64,000 nucleotides of DNA from an uncultured Muribaculaceae bacterium (GCA_910579185.1 CAJTTG010000002.1:124001-188000), one strand, 5' to 3'; shown: positions 51,706 through 60,500, counted from the stretch's first letter. Notes: generated by a model from the sequence alone, not told the origin. Translations and numbers: made by a program.

Positions 51706-52128
51706 ATGACTTTTTCCCAATCAATCCGCAGCGTTTTCTCTAAGTACGCTACTTTCAGTGGCCGCGCATCGCGGTCGGAATACTGGTTCTTTGTCCTGTT
51801 CAATTTCCTGATCTCGATAGCTATATATGCTGTCGCTTTCTCGTCGATGCCGCCAATGGAGGTGTCGATGGTCAGCTCGCCGGAGAACTACTATCTCTCA
51901 ATTATGGACGCGCTTCCCGGTTGGCTCTACACTGTGTCTATGATCTATTCGCTTGCCGTGTTGTTGCCGTCGCTGGCTGTTTCCGTGCGCCGTCTCCACG
52001 ATATCGGCAAAGGCGGTGGCTGGATCTTCATCAACCTCGTGCCTGTCATCGGCTCGATCTGGTACATTATCCTGACGGTTCTCCCGAGCCAGAGAGGCTA
52101 CAACCGCTTTGGCGCGCAGCCTGAGTGA
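51706..52128 (+). CDS. DUF805 integral membrane protein
   Basis: A 140-residue membrane protein of the DUF805 family with about four helices. The family start is KYATFSGRASRSEYWFFVLF, followed by SVRRLHDIGKGGGWIFINLV and VLPSQRGYNRFG. Its function is unknown across bacteria. It is monocistronic. A hairpin at 52146-52176 follows the stop. Confidence 0.92.
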   Translation: MTFSQSIRSVFSKYATFSGRASRSEYWFFVLFNFLISIAIYAVAFSSMPPMEVSMVSSPENYYLSIMDALPGWLYTVSMIYSLAVLLPSLAVSVRRLHDIGKGGGWIFINLVPVIGSIWYIILTVLPSQRGYNRFGAQPE

Positions 52129-52145
52129 CTGCAGTAATCCCATTT

Positions 52146-52176
52146 GATGCCGTCCCGTAATCTCCGGGGCGGCATT
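52146..52176 (+). terminator. Probable terminator after the DUF805 gene
   Basis: GATGCCGTCCCG (52146-52157) pairs with CGGGGCGGCAT (52165-52175) with one bulge. The T tract is weak. Confidence 0.55.
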
Positions 52177-52212
52177 GTCATGTCTTTTGGTGGATGTCTC
52201 GACTTTAATGCT

Positions 52213-52220
52213 TACCTTTG
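52213..52220 (+). promoter_or_regulatory. -7 box of queA
   Basis: TACCTTTG, 28 bases before the ATG. A TTTG at 52186-52189 is slightly far (23-base spacer). Confidence 0.6.
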
Positions 52221-52248
52221 CAGCCGTATATAGAACGGACTTAAATTT

Positions 52249-53466
52249 ATGCAGATAGGATCAGATATAAAATCAATCGAGATATCAGAGTTCAATTATG
52301 AGTTGCCTGACAGCCGCATAGCCCGGCATCCGCTTCCCGACCGCGACCGTTGTAAGCTGCTCGTGCGCCGTCGCGACGGATCAATGACCGACCATCTTTT
52401 CTACGAGTTGCCGGATTTGCTTCCGGCAGGTGCGATGCTGGTCTATAACAACACGAGGGTCATAAACGCCCGTCTGCGGTTCCGCAAGGCTTCCGGGGCT
52501 TTGATCGAGATCTTCTGTCTGGAACCTGACGCGCCGCGCGATTATGCCCAGTCTTTTGCATCCACTGTCCGATGCTCGTGGACCTGCTTTGTCGGAAATT
52601 CAAAACGTTGGAAAGAGGGCTCTCTGGAGATGCCTTTGACTGTCGACGGTCATGATATCATCCTGTCGGCCACGCGGTTGCTGAAAGCCGACACGGGATC
52701 CATCGTTGAATTTTCGTGGGATTGCCCCGAGGTGACATTCTCGAAAATCATAGAGACCGCCGGGGAGATCCCGATTCCGCCATATCTCAACCGTAACACG
52801 GAATCGTCCGACACCACCGACTATCAGACTGTCTTTTCGCGTATCGAAGGATCGGTGGCGGCGCCTACAGCCGGGCTGCATTTCACCCCGGGGGTGCTTG
52901 CTGAGATCGACAGCCGGGGCATTGATCGGCTGGAGGTCACTCTCCATGTCGGTGCCGGAACTTTCCAGCCGGTCAAAAGCGAGACCATCGGCGAGCATCC
53001 TATGCACAGTGAGTTCATTGCCGTGGATCGCGATGTGATCAGCCGGATTGCCCTTTCTCAGTCGCCGGTGATCGCCGTCGGAACCACATCCGTCCGCACT
53101 CTTGAGTCGCTCTACCATCTCGGCTGCATGGCATCCCGTGGAATGGAGCTCGACGAGGTAGGGCAGTGGTATCCATATTCTGAGGATCATCCGCGTCTGT
53201 CGCGCCGTCAGGCAATGGAAGCATTGCTGGACTATCTTGATGCGCGTGGCTTGCGTACTCTTGTCGCTTCGACGCGTATCATCATTGCTCCGGGCTATGA
53301 ATTCAAGGTCGTCGGCGGCATGGTGACCAACTTCCATCAGCCTCAGTCAACGTTATTGCTTCTCGTCTCTGCATTTACCGACGGGGACTGGCGTCGGATG
53401 TACGACCATGCCATGGCTTCCGGCTATCGTTTCCTGAGCTATGGCGACGCGCAACTTTTGCTCTGA
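52249..53466 (+). CDS. queA: S-adenosylmethionine:tRNA ribosyltransferase-isomerase
   Basis: A 405-residue QueA that transfers and isomerises the ribosyl moiety of SAM onto preQ1-modified tRNA to make epoxyqueuosine. Conserved parts are SEFNYELPDSRIARHPLPDR, LVYNNTRVINARL, IPIPPYLNR, SVAAPTAGLHFTPGVL, VTLHVGAGTFQPVK and VVGGMVTNFHQPQSTLLLLV. The protein is longer than the ~350-residue E. coli form, as many Bacteroidota members are. No other queuosine genes are adjacent. Confidence 0.95.
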   Translation: MQIGSDIKSIEISEFNYELPDSRIARHPLPDRDRCKLLVRRRDGSMTDHLFYELPDLLPAGAMLVYNNTRVINARLRFRKASGALIEIFCLEPDAPRDYAQSFASTVRCSWTCFVGNSKRWKEGSLEMPLTVDGHDIILSATRLLKADTGSIVEFSWDCPEVTFSKIIETAGEIPIPPYLNRNTESSDTTDYQTVFSRIEGSVAAPTAGLHFTPGVLAEIDSRGIDRLEVTLHVGAGTFQPVKSETIGEHPMHSEFIAVDRDVISRIALSQSPVIAVGTTSVRTLESLYHLGCMASRGMELDEVGQWYPYSEDHPRLSRRQAMEALLDYLDARGLRTLVASTRIIIAPGYEFKVVGGMVTNFHQPQSTLLLLVSAFTDGDWRRMYDHAMASGYRFLSYGDAQLLL

Positions 53467-53476
53467 CATATCCCGA

Positions 53477-53495
53477 TGTTCCACGGCGTTCCACG
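53477..53495 (+). repeat. Two parS-like half sites upstream of parA
   Basis: TGTTCCACG (53477-53485) and CGTTCCACG (53487-53495) repeat directly with a 10-base period. TGTTCCACG equals one half of the bacterial parS palindrome; a complete palindrome is not present. Confidence 0.4.
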
Positions 53496-53607
53496 AGTTA
53501 TTAACAATATAGCCCTTTTATCAACATTTTAACTCAAATTCACCCCTTTGCACTTTTCCTTATAAATAAAATATGCGTACTTTGCAGTGCATAACATATT
53601 ATTATTT

Positions 53608-54381
53608 ATGGGTAAAATCATTGCAATAGCTAATCAGAAGGGTGGTGTGGGCAAGACCACTACAACTATCAATCTTGCCGCATCTCTTGCCGCAGAAGGC
53701 AAGAAGGTGCTGATAATCGACGCCGACCCTCAGGCCAACGCTACATCCGGCTATGGAATCAAGCCGGAGCAGATGTCGTCATCTATCTATGAGTGTCTGG
53801 TCGACGATTATCCTTTGGCCGGTTCGCAGGTGCCCACTTGCATGAAGGGGCTCGATCTGATCGGATCGCGGATCGACCTTGCCGGAGCCGAGATCGAACT
53901 GATAAGCCGGCCTAACAGGGAGAAAGTTCTTGCCGAACTCCTTCGCCCCGTAGCACCGGACTATGATTATATCCTGATCGACTGCTCTCCTTCGCTCGGA
54001 CTGATAACCGTCAATGCCCTGACGGCGGCCAACTCGGTCATAATCCCCGTGCAGGCTGAATATTTCGCATTGGAGGGGATCACTAAGCTCATCAACACTA
54101 TCCGCATCATAAAGCCGCGCCTTAATCCCGGACTGGAGATCGAAGGTTTCCTTCTGACAATGTACGATGCCCGTCTGAAGCTCGCCAACCAGATCTATGA
54201 GGAACTGAAAAGCCATTTCGGCGATATGGTGTTCACGACGGTTATTCCGCGCAACATCCGTCTGAGCGAGGCTCCGTCGCATGGGCTTCCGGCTTTGCTC
54301 TATGATTCGGAAAGCCGTGGTGCCACCTCCCACGTAGCTCTTGCCCGTGAGATCATCTCGCGCCACCGCGTCCGCAAATAA
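53608..54381 (+). CDS. parA: Chromosome partitioning ATPase ParA (Soj)
   Basis: A 257-residue deviant-Walker ATPase that moves ParB-parS complexes during chromosome segregation. It starts MGKIIAIANQKGGVGKTTTT (KGGVGKTT is the deviant Walker A). LIIDADPQANATSGYG, DYILIDCSPSLGLITVNAL in part, and IPVQAEYFALEGITKL follow. The start is the ATG at 53608; a longer frame adds seven residues before the nucleotide-binding strand. ParB follows after 50 bases. Confidence 0.96.
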   Translation: MGKIIAIANQKGGVGKTTTTINLAASLAAEGKKVLIIDADPQANATSGYGIKPEQMSSSIYECLVDDYPLAGSQVPTCMKGLDLIGSRIDLAGAEIELISRPNREKVLAELLRPVAPDYDYILIDCSPSLGLITVNALTAANSVIIPVQAEYFALEGITKLINTIRIIKPRLNPGLEIEGFLLTMYDARLKLANQIYEELKSHFGDMVFTTVIPRNIRLSEAPSHGLPALLYDSESRGATSHVALAREIISRHRVRK

Positions 54382-54431
54382 TCATCCTCTCCAACTCCAC
54401 ACTCTCTAACTCTAAACCCTACAATCATCCA

Positions 54432-55316
54432 ATGGCAATACGTCGTAACGCTTTAGGCCGCGGACTCGATTCGCTCATATCCATGGACGATGTCCCGGCT
54501 CGCGGTTCTTCCGCAATCAACGATATTTCTCTTGACCAGATCGCGCCGAATCCCGATCAGCCGCGCTCCACATTCGATGAGAGCGCCCTTGAGGAACTGG
54601 CCGCGTCGATCCGCGAACTCGGCATCATCCAGCCGCTTTCGCTCCGCAAGGTTGGCTCCGACAGCTATCAGATCATCGCTGGCGAACGCCGTTTCCGCGC
54701 CGCTCGTCTGGCCGGACTCCATTCTGTCCCTGCATATATACGCACGGCCAATGATACCGAGCTGACCGAGATGGCTTTGATCGAGAATATCCAGCGTGAG
54801 GACCTTAACGCAATCGAAATCGCTCTCACGTTCAGAAAACTCATAGATCAGTATTCGCTCACTCAGGAACGGCTGAGCGAACGTATCGGAAAGAAGCGTG
54901 CCACAATAGCAAATTTCCTGCGATTGTTGCGTCTGCCGGCCGAAGTGCAGCTCGGACTCCGCGATAAGCGTGTCGATATGGGGCACGCAAGAGCACTGCT
55001 CTCGATCGACGATCCGACAAAGCAATTGAAGCTCTACAATCGTATAGTCAAAGAAGGCCTCTCGGTGCGCAAGGTCGAGGAGATAGCCAAAGCGTTGCGT
55101 GAGGGTGGCGAGACGGTTGCCGCCACTCCGAAAACAAAGCAGGACGCAGGTGAATACGACCTTTTGTCGCGCCACATGACCCAGCGTTTTGAAACCCCCG
55201 TTTCCTTCTCTTGCAATAAAGCCGGTCGTGGCAAAATAACCTTCTCGTTTAAAGATGAGGCTGAACTTGAGAGATTAATTGCTATATTTGACAAAGTAAA
55301 ACCCGGAAACGCCTGA
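54432..55316 (+). CDS. parB: Chromosome partitioning protein ParB
   Basis: A 294-residue CTP-dependent DNA clamp that loads at parS. It begins AIRRNALGRGLDSLIS (the ParA-stimulating N-terminus). It has the nuclease-like box GERRFRAARLAGL and IENIQREDLNAIE, then the helix-turn-helix ERLSERIGKKRATIANFLRL and the C-terminal dimerisation domain (RGKITFSFKDEAELERLIAI). Length is normal. Confidence 0.96.
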   Translation: MAIRRNALGRGLDSLISMDDVPARGSSAINDISLDQIAPNPDQPRSTFDESALEELAASIRELGIIQPLSLRKVGSDSYQIIAGERRFRAARLAGLHSVPAYIRTANDTELTEMALIENIQREDLNAIEIALTFRKLIDQYSLTQERLSERIGKKRATIANFLRLLRLPAEVQLGLRDKRVDMGHARALLSIDDPTKQLKLYNRIVKEGLSVRKVEEIAKALREGGETVAATPKTKQDAGEYDLLSRHMTQRFETPVSFSCNKAGRGKITFSFKDEAELERLIAIFDKVKPGNA

Positions 55317-55390
55317 TCATATCTATGGATATTGCTGTTGCTGTGTTGTAATGGCTTGAATGATTGGGTGATAATGGAAAAGCGATAATT

Positions 55391-56251
55391 GTGCATTTTA
55401 TTAACACATATTTGCATTCTGCTGGAAAATGGATTATCGGCATCGTGATTTTGATGTCGTTAACACCATTTAATGTTTTTTCAGCCACCCCCGACCGCCC
55501 TGTGCGTCCTCAGCGCAGGACAACGCCGGCTGTCAGGACTGAAACGCCATATTCAATCCTCCCCGACACGATCCCCGTTGATGGACCACTCAGCCTCCCG
55601 GCTGCCGTGGTGGAGGATGAGTTCTCGGTTAATCCTGAAACTGATTCGTTGTCCTTTTCCCCTGTCGACACGATTCCCGTAGTGAACGATCCCGAGATGG
55701 AGGCTTTGTTCAACGAGGGGGTGCTGACGGATTCGCTGCAGGCTTCAGGCAAGCGTGTGTTCGTTCCCGATCCTACAAGAGCGGTATGGCTCTCGGCTCT
55801 TTGTCCCGGTCTGGGGCAGATCTACAACCGCCGTTATTGGAAGCTGCCTATTGTTATAGGTGGTTTCATGGGACTTGGCTACGGCGCATCGTGGAACAAT
55901 GGAATGTTGTCCGACTACACCCGTGCATATTACGATCTTATGGACAACGATCCATCCACAAAAAGCTATATGGACTTCTTTCCGCCGAACACTTCGGAGG
56001 AATCACTCAACCGCTCTTGGCTCGAACGTGTCCTGAAAAGCCGGAAGGACTATTTCCGTCGAAACCGCGACCTTTGTATAATAGGTATGGTCGGTGTCTA
56101 TCTCATTGCCGTCGTCGACGCTTATGTAGATGCTTCGCTGACCAATTTTGATATTTCCCCCGATCTCTCCATGCAGGTTGTCCCTGCCTTGTTGCGTGAC
56201 ACCAACAGCCCTTATCCGGCTTTAGGTGTGATGCTGGCAATCAACTTCTGA
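55391..56251 (+). CDS. DUF5683 family membrane protein
   Basis: A protein of about 286 residues with an N-terminal hydrophobic segment (WIIGIVILMSLTPFNVFSA, signal or anchor), a Pro/Thr/Asp-rich region and a C-terminal DUF5683 domain. That domain reads AVWLSALCPGLGQIYNRRYWKLP in part, GGFMGLGYG, and a second hydrophobic stretch (IGMVGVYLIAVVDAYVDA). The family follows parB in many Bacteroidota; its function is unknown. The start is uncertain: I use the GTG at 55391, while a TTG at 55364 extends the frame by nine codons. Confidence 0.82.
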   Translation: MHFINTYLHSAGKWIIGIVILMSLTPFNVFSATPDRPVRPQRRTTPAVRTETPYSILPDTIPVDGPLSLPAAVVEDEFSVNPETDSLSFSPVDTIPVVNDPEMEALFNEGVLTDSLQASGKRVFVPDPTRAVWLSALCPGLGQIYNRRYWKLPIVIGGFMGLGYGASWNNGMLSDYTRAYYDLMDNDPSTKSYMDFFPPNTSEESLNRSWLERVLKSRKDYFRRNRDLCIIGMVGVYLIAVVDAYVDASLTNFDISPDLSMQVVPALLRDTNSPYPALGVMLAINF

Positions 56252-56262
56252 ATTCAATAGTT

Positions 56263-57948
56263 ATGTCATACATAAAGAAAATACTCACATCCTCTCTGTT
56301 TTCATTTGCTGTGGCTTCCGCCATGGCCGCTCCATCGATTCTCGATATCAAGCATTCCTTGACCGACGATAACCTCGTGCCCCCGGAAAGCTTTGAGACA
56401 AAAACCCGGGAGCTGGAGGAAAACTTCTACCTGAAACATTTCACGGAACAGGCTGCCGACAACATCCGCCATCATTCCGGAACTCCGAAAGAATACGAGG
56501 ATCTTTTGAGCCGCCTGCCTGTAGAGATCGAGATGCCGTATAACCCTGTGGTGGGGCAGTACATCGAAATGTATCTCGAACGCAAGCGTCAGCTCGTGGC
56601 GGATATGCTTGCGCTCCACAACTACTATGGACCTATATTCATTGAGGAATTGCTCAAAGAAGGAGTGCCTCTTGAGCTGCAATATCTGCCCGTGATCGAG
56701 TCGGCCATTAATCCCAATGCCGTTTCTCGTGCCGGTGCATGTGGCCTGTGGCAATTCATGGCTCCTACGGCTATGGGACTTGGCATGGAGGTGAACTCGC
56801 TCGTTGACCAGCGCCGTGATCCGCGTGTCTCATCGCGCAATGCCGCTAAATATCTCAAGCAGCTCTACTCAATCTATGGTGACTGGTCGCTCGCCATCGC
56901 TGCCTACAACTGCGGTCCCGGCAATGTAAACAAGGCTTTGCGCCGTGCCGGTGGCGGAAAACAGGATTTCTGGGAAATCTATAACTATCTGCCGAAAGAG
57001 ACTCGTGGTTATGTCCCTGCTTTCATTGCCGCAAACTATGTGATGACCTACCATAAACGATATGGCATCAATCCGACGGTTGTCAAACATCGTCTTGTAA
57101 CGGATACCATCGAGGTGAACGATCGTCTGCACTTCAACCAGATCGCTAATGTGATCAACATTCCGGTAGAGGAAATCCGCATGCTGAACCCTCAGTTCCG
57201 TAAGGATATCATCCCCGGCGACCATCATCCCTATTCTCTTGTCCTGCCGCAGCAGAAGTGCTACAGCTATCTTGTCAGCGAGGATGCCATACGCAATTAT
57301 GATATGGACCAGTATGCGCGCCGCACCTATGTGGAACCCGGGCAGCCGCGTGTGGCACAAGGTGATGCAAATGCGTTGGCCGCTGCCGGACAGTCGCAGA
57401 ATGCAGCCGGAAACGCAGCTATCGCATCCGTCTTGCCCGACAGCATTGTTGAGCAGACACATATAGTTGCCCGTGGTGAAAGTCTCCGCGACATATCCAA
57501 GCACTATGGCGTTAGCTCCACGGATGTCAAACGTTGGAACAATCTGCGTCGTGGAAAAGTGAAAGAGGGCGACAAACTTGTCATTAAGACCGTAGTCCGC
57601 AGAGAGATTGCCGGAGCAAGCACCAAACCCACAGGCGAAACAACCGTGACCGCACGTAATGACAACGCTAAAACTGTTGCTGCTTCTTCTTCTGCCGCTT
57701 CGAAAAAGAAAACCACAAAGCCCAAAACAACCACCTATACCGTTAAGTCAGGCGATAATCTTGAAAAAATCGCACGCCGTCATGGCACGACTGTCGCCGC
57801 CATCCAGAAAGCCAACGGCATGAGCAAAGGAACAACAAGGATCGGTATCGGGCAGAAAATAAAAATCCCGTCGGCATCTTCTTCCAAGTCATCAACGAAG
57901 AAGTCAAGTTCCAAAAAGAAAAAATCATCAAAGAAAAGACGGCGTTAA
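56263..57948 (+). CDS. Membrane-bound lytic transglycosylase D-like with two LysM repeats
   Basis: A 561-residue exported lytic transglycosylase. The signal peptide (about 1-22) precedes an SLT domain with catalytic Glu146 (LPVIESAINPNAVSRAGACG in part, GLWQFMAPTAMGLGM) and AIAAYNCGPGNVNKAL. Two LysM peptidoglycan-binding repeats follow at about 391-435 (HIVARGESLRDISKHYGVSS) and 490-535 (TYTVKSGDNLEKIARRHGTT). The C-terminus is a very basic Ser/Lys tail (KSSTKKSSSKKKKSSKKRRR). It starts 11 bases after the DUF5683 stop and completes the parA-parB-DUF5683-transglycosylase cluster. Confidence 0.94.
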   Translation: MSYIKKILTSSLFSFAVASAMAAPSILDIKHSLTDDNLVPPESFETKTRELEENFYLKHFTEQAADNIRHHSGTPKEYEDLLSRLPVEIEMPYNPVVGQYIEMYLERKRQLVADMLALHNYYGPIFIEELLKEGVPLELQYLPVIESAINPNAVSRAGACGLWQFMAPTAMGLGMEVNSLVDQRRDPRVSSRNAAKYLKQLYSIYGDWSLAIAAYNCGPGNVNKALRRAGGGKQDFWEIYNYLPKETRGYVPAFIAANYVMTYHKRYGINPTVVKHRLVTDTIEVNDRLHFNQIANVINIPVEEIRMLNPQFRKDIIPGDHHPYSLVLPQQKCYSYLVSEDAIRNYDMDQYARRTYVEPGQPRVAQGDANALAAAGQSQNAAGNAAIASVLPDSIVEQTHIVARGESLRDISKHYGVSSTDVKRWNNLRRGKVKEGDKLVIKTVVRREIAGASTKPTGETTVTARNDNAKTVAASSSAASKKKTTKPKTTTYTVKSGDNLEKIARRHGTTVAAIQKANGMSKGTTRIGIGQKIKIPSASSSKSSTKKSSSKKKKSSKKRRR

Positions 57949-57978
57949 CGTCTCTGTGTCTTATTAAATAAAGAAAAT

Positions 57979-58013
57979 AGACGGTCTGTCTCCATTAGGG
58001 GAACAGACCGTCT
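57979..58013 (+). terminator. Terminator of the parAB cluster
   Basis: A perfect 11-bp stem (57979-57989 with 58003-58013). The T-run after it is poor on the plus strand, while the A-rich upstream flank would favour leftward transcripts. Confidence 0.65.
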
Positions 58014-58050
58014 GCTTCGTTCCGGCAATTGCTGTCTTTTCTATCAATGG

Positions 58051-58083
58051 TTTGTGCAAAATACCACAATGACTTATCTTTGT
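58051..58083 (+). promoter_or_regulatory. Promoter of the small membrane protein at 58129
   Basis: TTTG (58051-58054), a 21-base spacer and TATCTTTG (58076-58083), about 45 bases before the ATG. Confidence 0.7.
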
Positions 58084-58128
58084 GGCTGTGTGTTGATTAT
58101 ATTTTATTGAAAAAAAAGACTGTATGCA

Positions 58129-58398
58129 ATGAATAAACGTTTGCAGGAACGGGAGGAAATAAATAAGCTGTATAATTTGCCTGAGAATAGACGGTTGAAA
58201 TATATCGCCTTGGCAGTTATGGCTGTTGTAGTCGTTCTTCTCCTGTCTATGACAATATGGTTGGAGAATATCCAACCCAAAGTCATGTTGATAATCCGTG
58301 GTTGCGCAGGCTTGGGTGCTTTAGTGTTTGTTGTGCTTGTTGGAATTTTGACCTATCGTGTCAATAAACAGCATATAACCGATCGCGGTAATCAATGA
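58129..58398 (+). CDS. Hypothetical two-helix membrane protein
   Basis: An 89-residue protein: a charged N-terminus (MNKRLQEREEINKLYNLPEN), two hydrophobic helices (about 25-44 and 53-75), and a polar tail. No family is recognised. The consensus promoter and clean frame support expression. The following 204 bases before gdhA hold no gene that I can see. Confidence 0.7.
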   Translation: MNKRLQEREEINKLYNLPENRRLKYIALAVMAVVVVLLLSMTIWLENIQPKVMLIIRGCAGLGALVFVVLVGILTYRVNKQHITDRGNQ

Positions 58399-58555
58399 TT
58401 TGGTGTAGCGCCGCTGTGGTGTAGGAACCTCGTGAGGCGACTTTGGATGGGTGGATGTGGTGTAATTAGGGGTGTGATAGCAAATTGAAAGCAAAAGGTA
58501 TGTTTTTAACTAAATTTAAGACTGTCGGAGTGTACACTTGTATGGTTTTATTCAT

Positions 58556-58563
58556 TATATTTG
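58556..58563 (+). promoter_or_regulatory. -7 box of gdhA
   Basis: TATATTTG, 40 bases before the ATG. No good -33 element is seen at the right distance. Confidence 0.55.
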
Positions 58564-58602
58564 CGGTGTTAACCTATTAAAATACCGTTTTATACATATA
58601 AT

Positions 58603-59940
58603 ATGGATATAAATCGAATAATGAGCTCACTTGAGGCAAAACACCCCGGTGAGAAAGAGTATCTTCAGGCCGTCAAAGAGGTTCTGATGTGTGTTGAGGA
58701 TGTCTACAATCAGCATCCTGAGTTTGAAAAAGCCCGTATCATTGAGCGTATGGTAGAGCCGGACAGAATTCTCACGTTCCGTGTGACCTGGACCGACGAC
58801 AACGGCGACGTGCAGACCAATCTTGGTTATCGCGTGCAGTTCAACAATGCTATCGGCCCGTACAAAGGTGGTATCCGTTTCCACGCTTCGGTCAACCTGT
58901 CGATCCTCAAATTCCTTGGTTTTGAACAGACTTTCAAAAACGCGCTGACCACTCTCCCTATGGGTGGTGCCAAGGGTGGCTCCGATTTCTCGCCCCGTGG
59001 CAAGAGCGATGCCGAGATCATGCGCTTCTGCCAGGCTTTCATGCTTGAACTCTGGAAGAATATCGGTATCGACCGCGACGTTCCTGCCGGTGATATCGGC
59101 GTAGGTGGTCGCGAGGTTGGCTACATGTATGGCATGTACAAGAAACTCTGCAACGAATGTGACGGCTCTATGACTGGCAAGGCTCTCTCGTTCGGTGGAT
59201 CACGTATCCGTCCCGAGGCTACAGGTTTCGGTGCGCTCTATTTCGTGCAGAGCATGCTTGCTGAGAAAAATATGGATATCAAGGGCAAGACAGTGGCTAT
59301 CTCCGGCTTCGGTAACGTGGCTTGGGGTGCGGCTCTGAAAGCTACAGAACTCGGTGCTAAGGTTGTCACTATCTCCGGCCCCGACGGATATATCTACGAT
59401 CCCGAAGGTCTCAACGCCGAGAAGATTGACTATATGCTCTATCTGCGTGCAACCGGCGACGATATCGTTGCTCCTTATGCCGACAAGTTCCCCGGATCTA
59501 CATTCTATGCCGGACGCAAACCTTGGGAACAGAAGGTGGATATCGCTCTGCCTTGCGCTACACAGAACGAACTTGCCGCAGAAGATGCGCGTCAGCTCGT
59601 TGACAATGGTGTGACTCTCGTTGCTGAGGTTTCTAACATGGGATGTACACCCGAGGCTATCGACACGTTCCTCAACGCTCGTGTGACTTATGCTCCCGGC
59701 AAGGCTGTAAATGCCGGCGGTGTTGCTACTTCTGGTCTTGAAATGAGCCAGAACGCAATGCACCTCCAGTGGAGTGCTGAAGAAGTGGATCAGAAACTCC
59801 ACGTGATCATGCGCGACATCCACGGACAGTGCGTGAAATATGGCACAGAACCCGATGGATATCTCAACTACATGAAGGGTGCCAACATCGCAGGCTTCAT
59901 GAAAGTTGCCAACGCCATGATGGGTCAGGGCGTGATCTGA
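58603..59940 (+). CDS. gdhA: Glutamate dehydrogenase (hexameric, NADP-type)
   Basis: A 445-residue class I glutamate dehydrogenase interconverting 2-oxoglutarate plus ammonia and glutamate. Conserved parts are GPYKGGIRFHASVNLSILKF, LPMGGAKGGSDFSPRGKSD (catalytic Lys region), DVPAGDIGVGGREVGYMYG and the nucleotide site VAISGFGNVAWGAA. Length is exactly that of hexameric enzymes. With glnA it forms the ammonia-assimilation pair in this window. Confidence 0.98.
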   Translation: MDINRIMSSLEAKHPGEKEYLQAVKEVLMCVEDVYNQHPEFEKARIIERMVEPDRILTFRVTWTDDNGDVQTNLGYRVQFNNAIGPYKGGIRFHASVNLSILKFLGFEQTFKNALTTLPMGGAKGGSDFSPRGKSDAEIMRFCQAFMLELWKNIGIDRDVPAGDIGVGGREVGYMYGMYKKLCNECDGSMTGKALSFGGSRIRPEATGFGALYFVQSMLAEKNMDIKGKTVAISGFGNVAWGAALKATELGAKVVTISGPDGYIYDPEGLNAEKIDYMLYLRATGDDIVAPYADKFPGSTFYAGRKPWEQKVDIALPCATQNELAAEDARQLVDNGVTLVAEVSNMGCTPEAIDTFLNARVTYAPGKAVNAGGVATSGLEMSQNAMHLQWSAEEVDQKLHVIMRDIHGQCVKYGTEPDGYLNYMKGANIAGFMKVANAMMGQGVI

Positions 59941-59969
59941 TTAGTATAACTAATTCCCTTATATGAAAG

Positions 59970-59998
59970 GCCGGCCGATGCAATTTGCATCGGCCGGC
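59970..59998 (+). terminator. Terminator of gdhA
   Basis: A nearly perfect 14-bp GC-rich stem (59970-59983 with 59985-59998) followed by TTTCTTG. Confidence 0.85.
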
Positions 59999-60055
59999 TT
60001 TCTTGCGTATTTGCCCGACATGTGCAATAATCTAACGGGTGTAAATGACGGCTAA

Positions 60056-60190
60056 AATAATGAATGCATAGACCTTGACCTTGAGAAGTTCTTTGATATG
60101 GTCAATTACAGAAAATTGATACAAATGCTCGTAAAGGCCATCAAAGATGGTAGGGGAATATCTCTGATATATCAGTATCACTATGCAGGT
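60056..60190 (+). pseudogene. Remnant of a group II intron-type reverse transcriptase
   Basis: An open stretch encodes DLDLEKFFDMVNYRKLIQML followed directly by VKAIKDGRGISLIYQYHYAG. This matches the palm region of group II intron reverse transcriptases, in which motif A reads D-x-E-K-F-F-D-x-V-N-H-D and is followed by L-x-x-x-I-K-D-x-R. Only about 45 residues survive; stops close the frame at 60053 and shortly after 60190, and no other RT motifs or intron RNA domains are visible. It is a dead fragment. Confidence 0.72.
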
Positions 60191-60212
60191 TTAATAGTAT
60201 GTTTTATAACAT

Positions 60213-60243
60213 TTTGTACTCTCGGATATTATTGTTAAATTTG
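60213..60243 (+). promoter_or_regulatory. Promoter of the structured leader and secreted protein
   Basis: TTTG (60213-60216), a 19-base spacer and TAAATTTG (60236-60243) form one of the best consensus promoters in the window. Transcription would start near 60250. Confidence 0.8.
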
Positions 60244-60260
60244 CATCGTCATTCAGTGGA

Positions 60261-60314
60261 ATGGCACAACATAATAAACTAATCGAAGAAGCGTTTTGCT
60301 TATCTTACTATTGA
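60261..60314 (+). CDS. Candidate 17-residue leader peptide
   Basis: ATG at 60261 opens MAQHNKLIEEAFCLSYY and ends at TGA 60312-60314. The stop lies inside the base of the left arm of the following stem-loop. It may be a leader peptide coupling translation to folding, or chance. Confidence 0.3.
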   Translation: MAQHNKLIEEAFCLSYY

Positions 60315-60427
60315 AAACGTAGGAAATTTTCAAAAGCGAGTAAGAGATAGACAAAGCGGTTCTCACGCTATAGCGTGGGCTGCTATTTTCTTATCTCACT
60401 CGCAAGGTTTCCTACGACCGTCAATAG
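60308..60427 (+). ncRNA. Extended stem-loop in the 5' leader
   Basis: Three nested pairings close a 120-base hairpin. 60308-60314 pairs with 60421-60427 (7 bp), 60318-60326 with 60408-60416 (9 bp, CGTAGGAAA/TTTCCTACG), and 60336-60341 plus 60344-60349 with 60392-60403 (12 bp with a two-base bulge). The apex contains a 14-base palindrome CACGCTATAGCGTG (60364-60377). It lies between a strong promoter and a small exported protein. I cannot match it to a named RNA family from memory. Confidence 0.7.
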
Positions 60428-60500
60428 GAGATGTGGTAAATCAGTCCACGTTTCTTTATCACTAATGGTCGATAGGACTGTAAGACCAACCAATCACACA

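Noticed and set aside
60308..60427. CRISPR repeat or tRNA-like structure
   Set aside because: There is one inverted hairpin, not a series of direct repeats with spacers, and no acceptor or T-arm sequence.
60375..60500. N-terminal extension of the secreted protein to 60375
   Set aside because: The extension would read through part of the hairpin and precede an otherwise perfect signal peptide; a start at 60501 or 60507 fits better.
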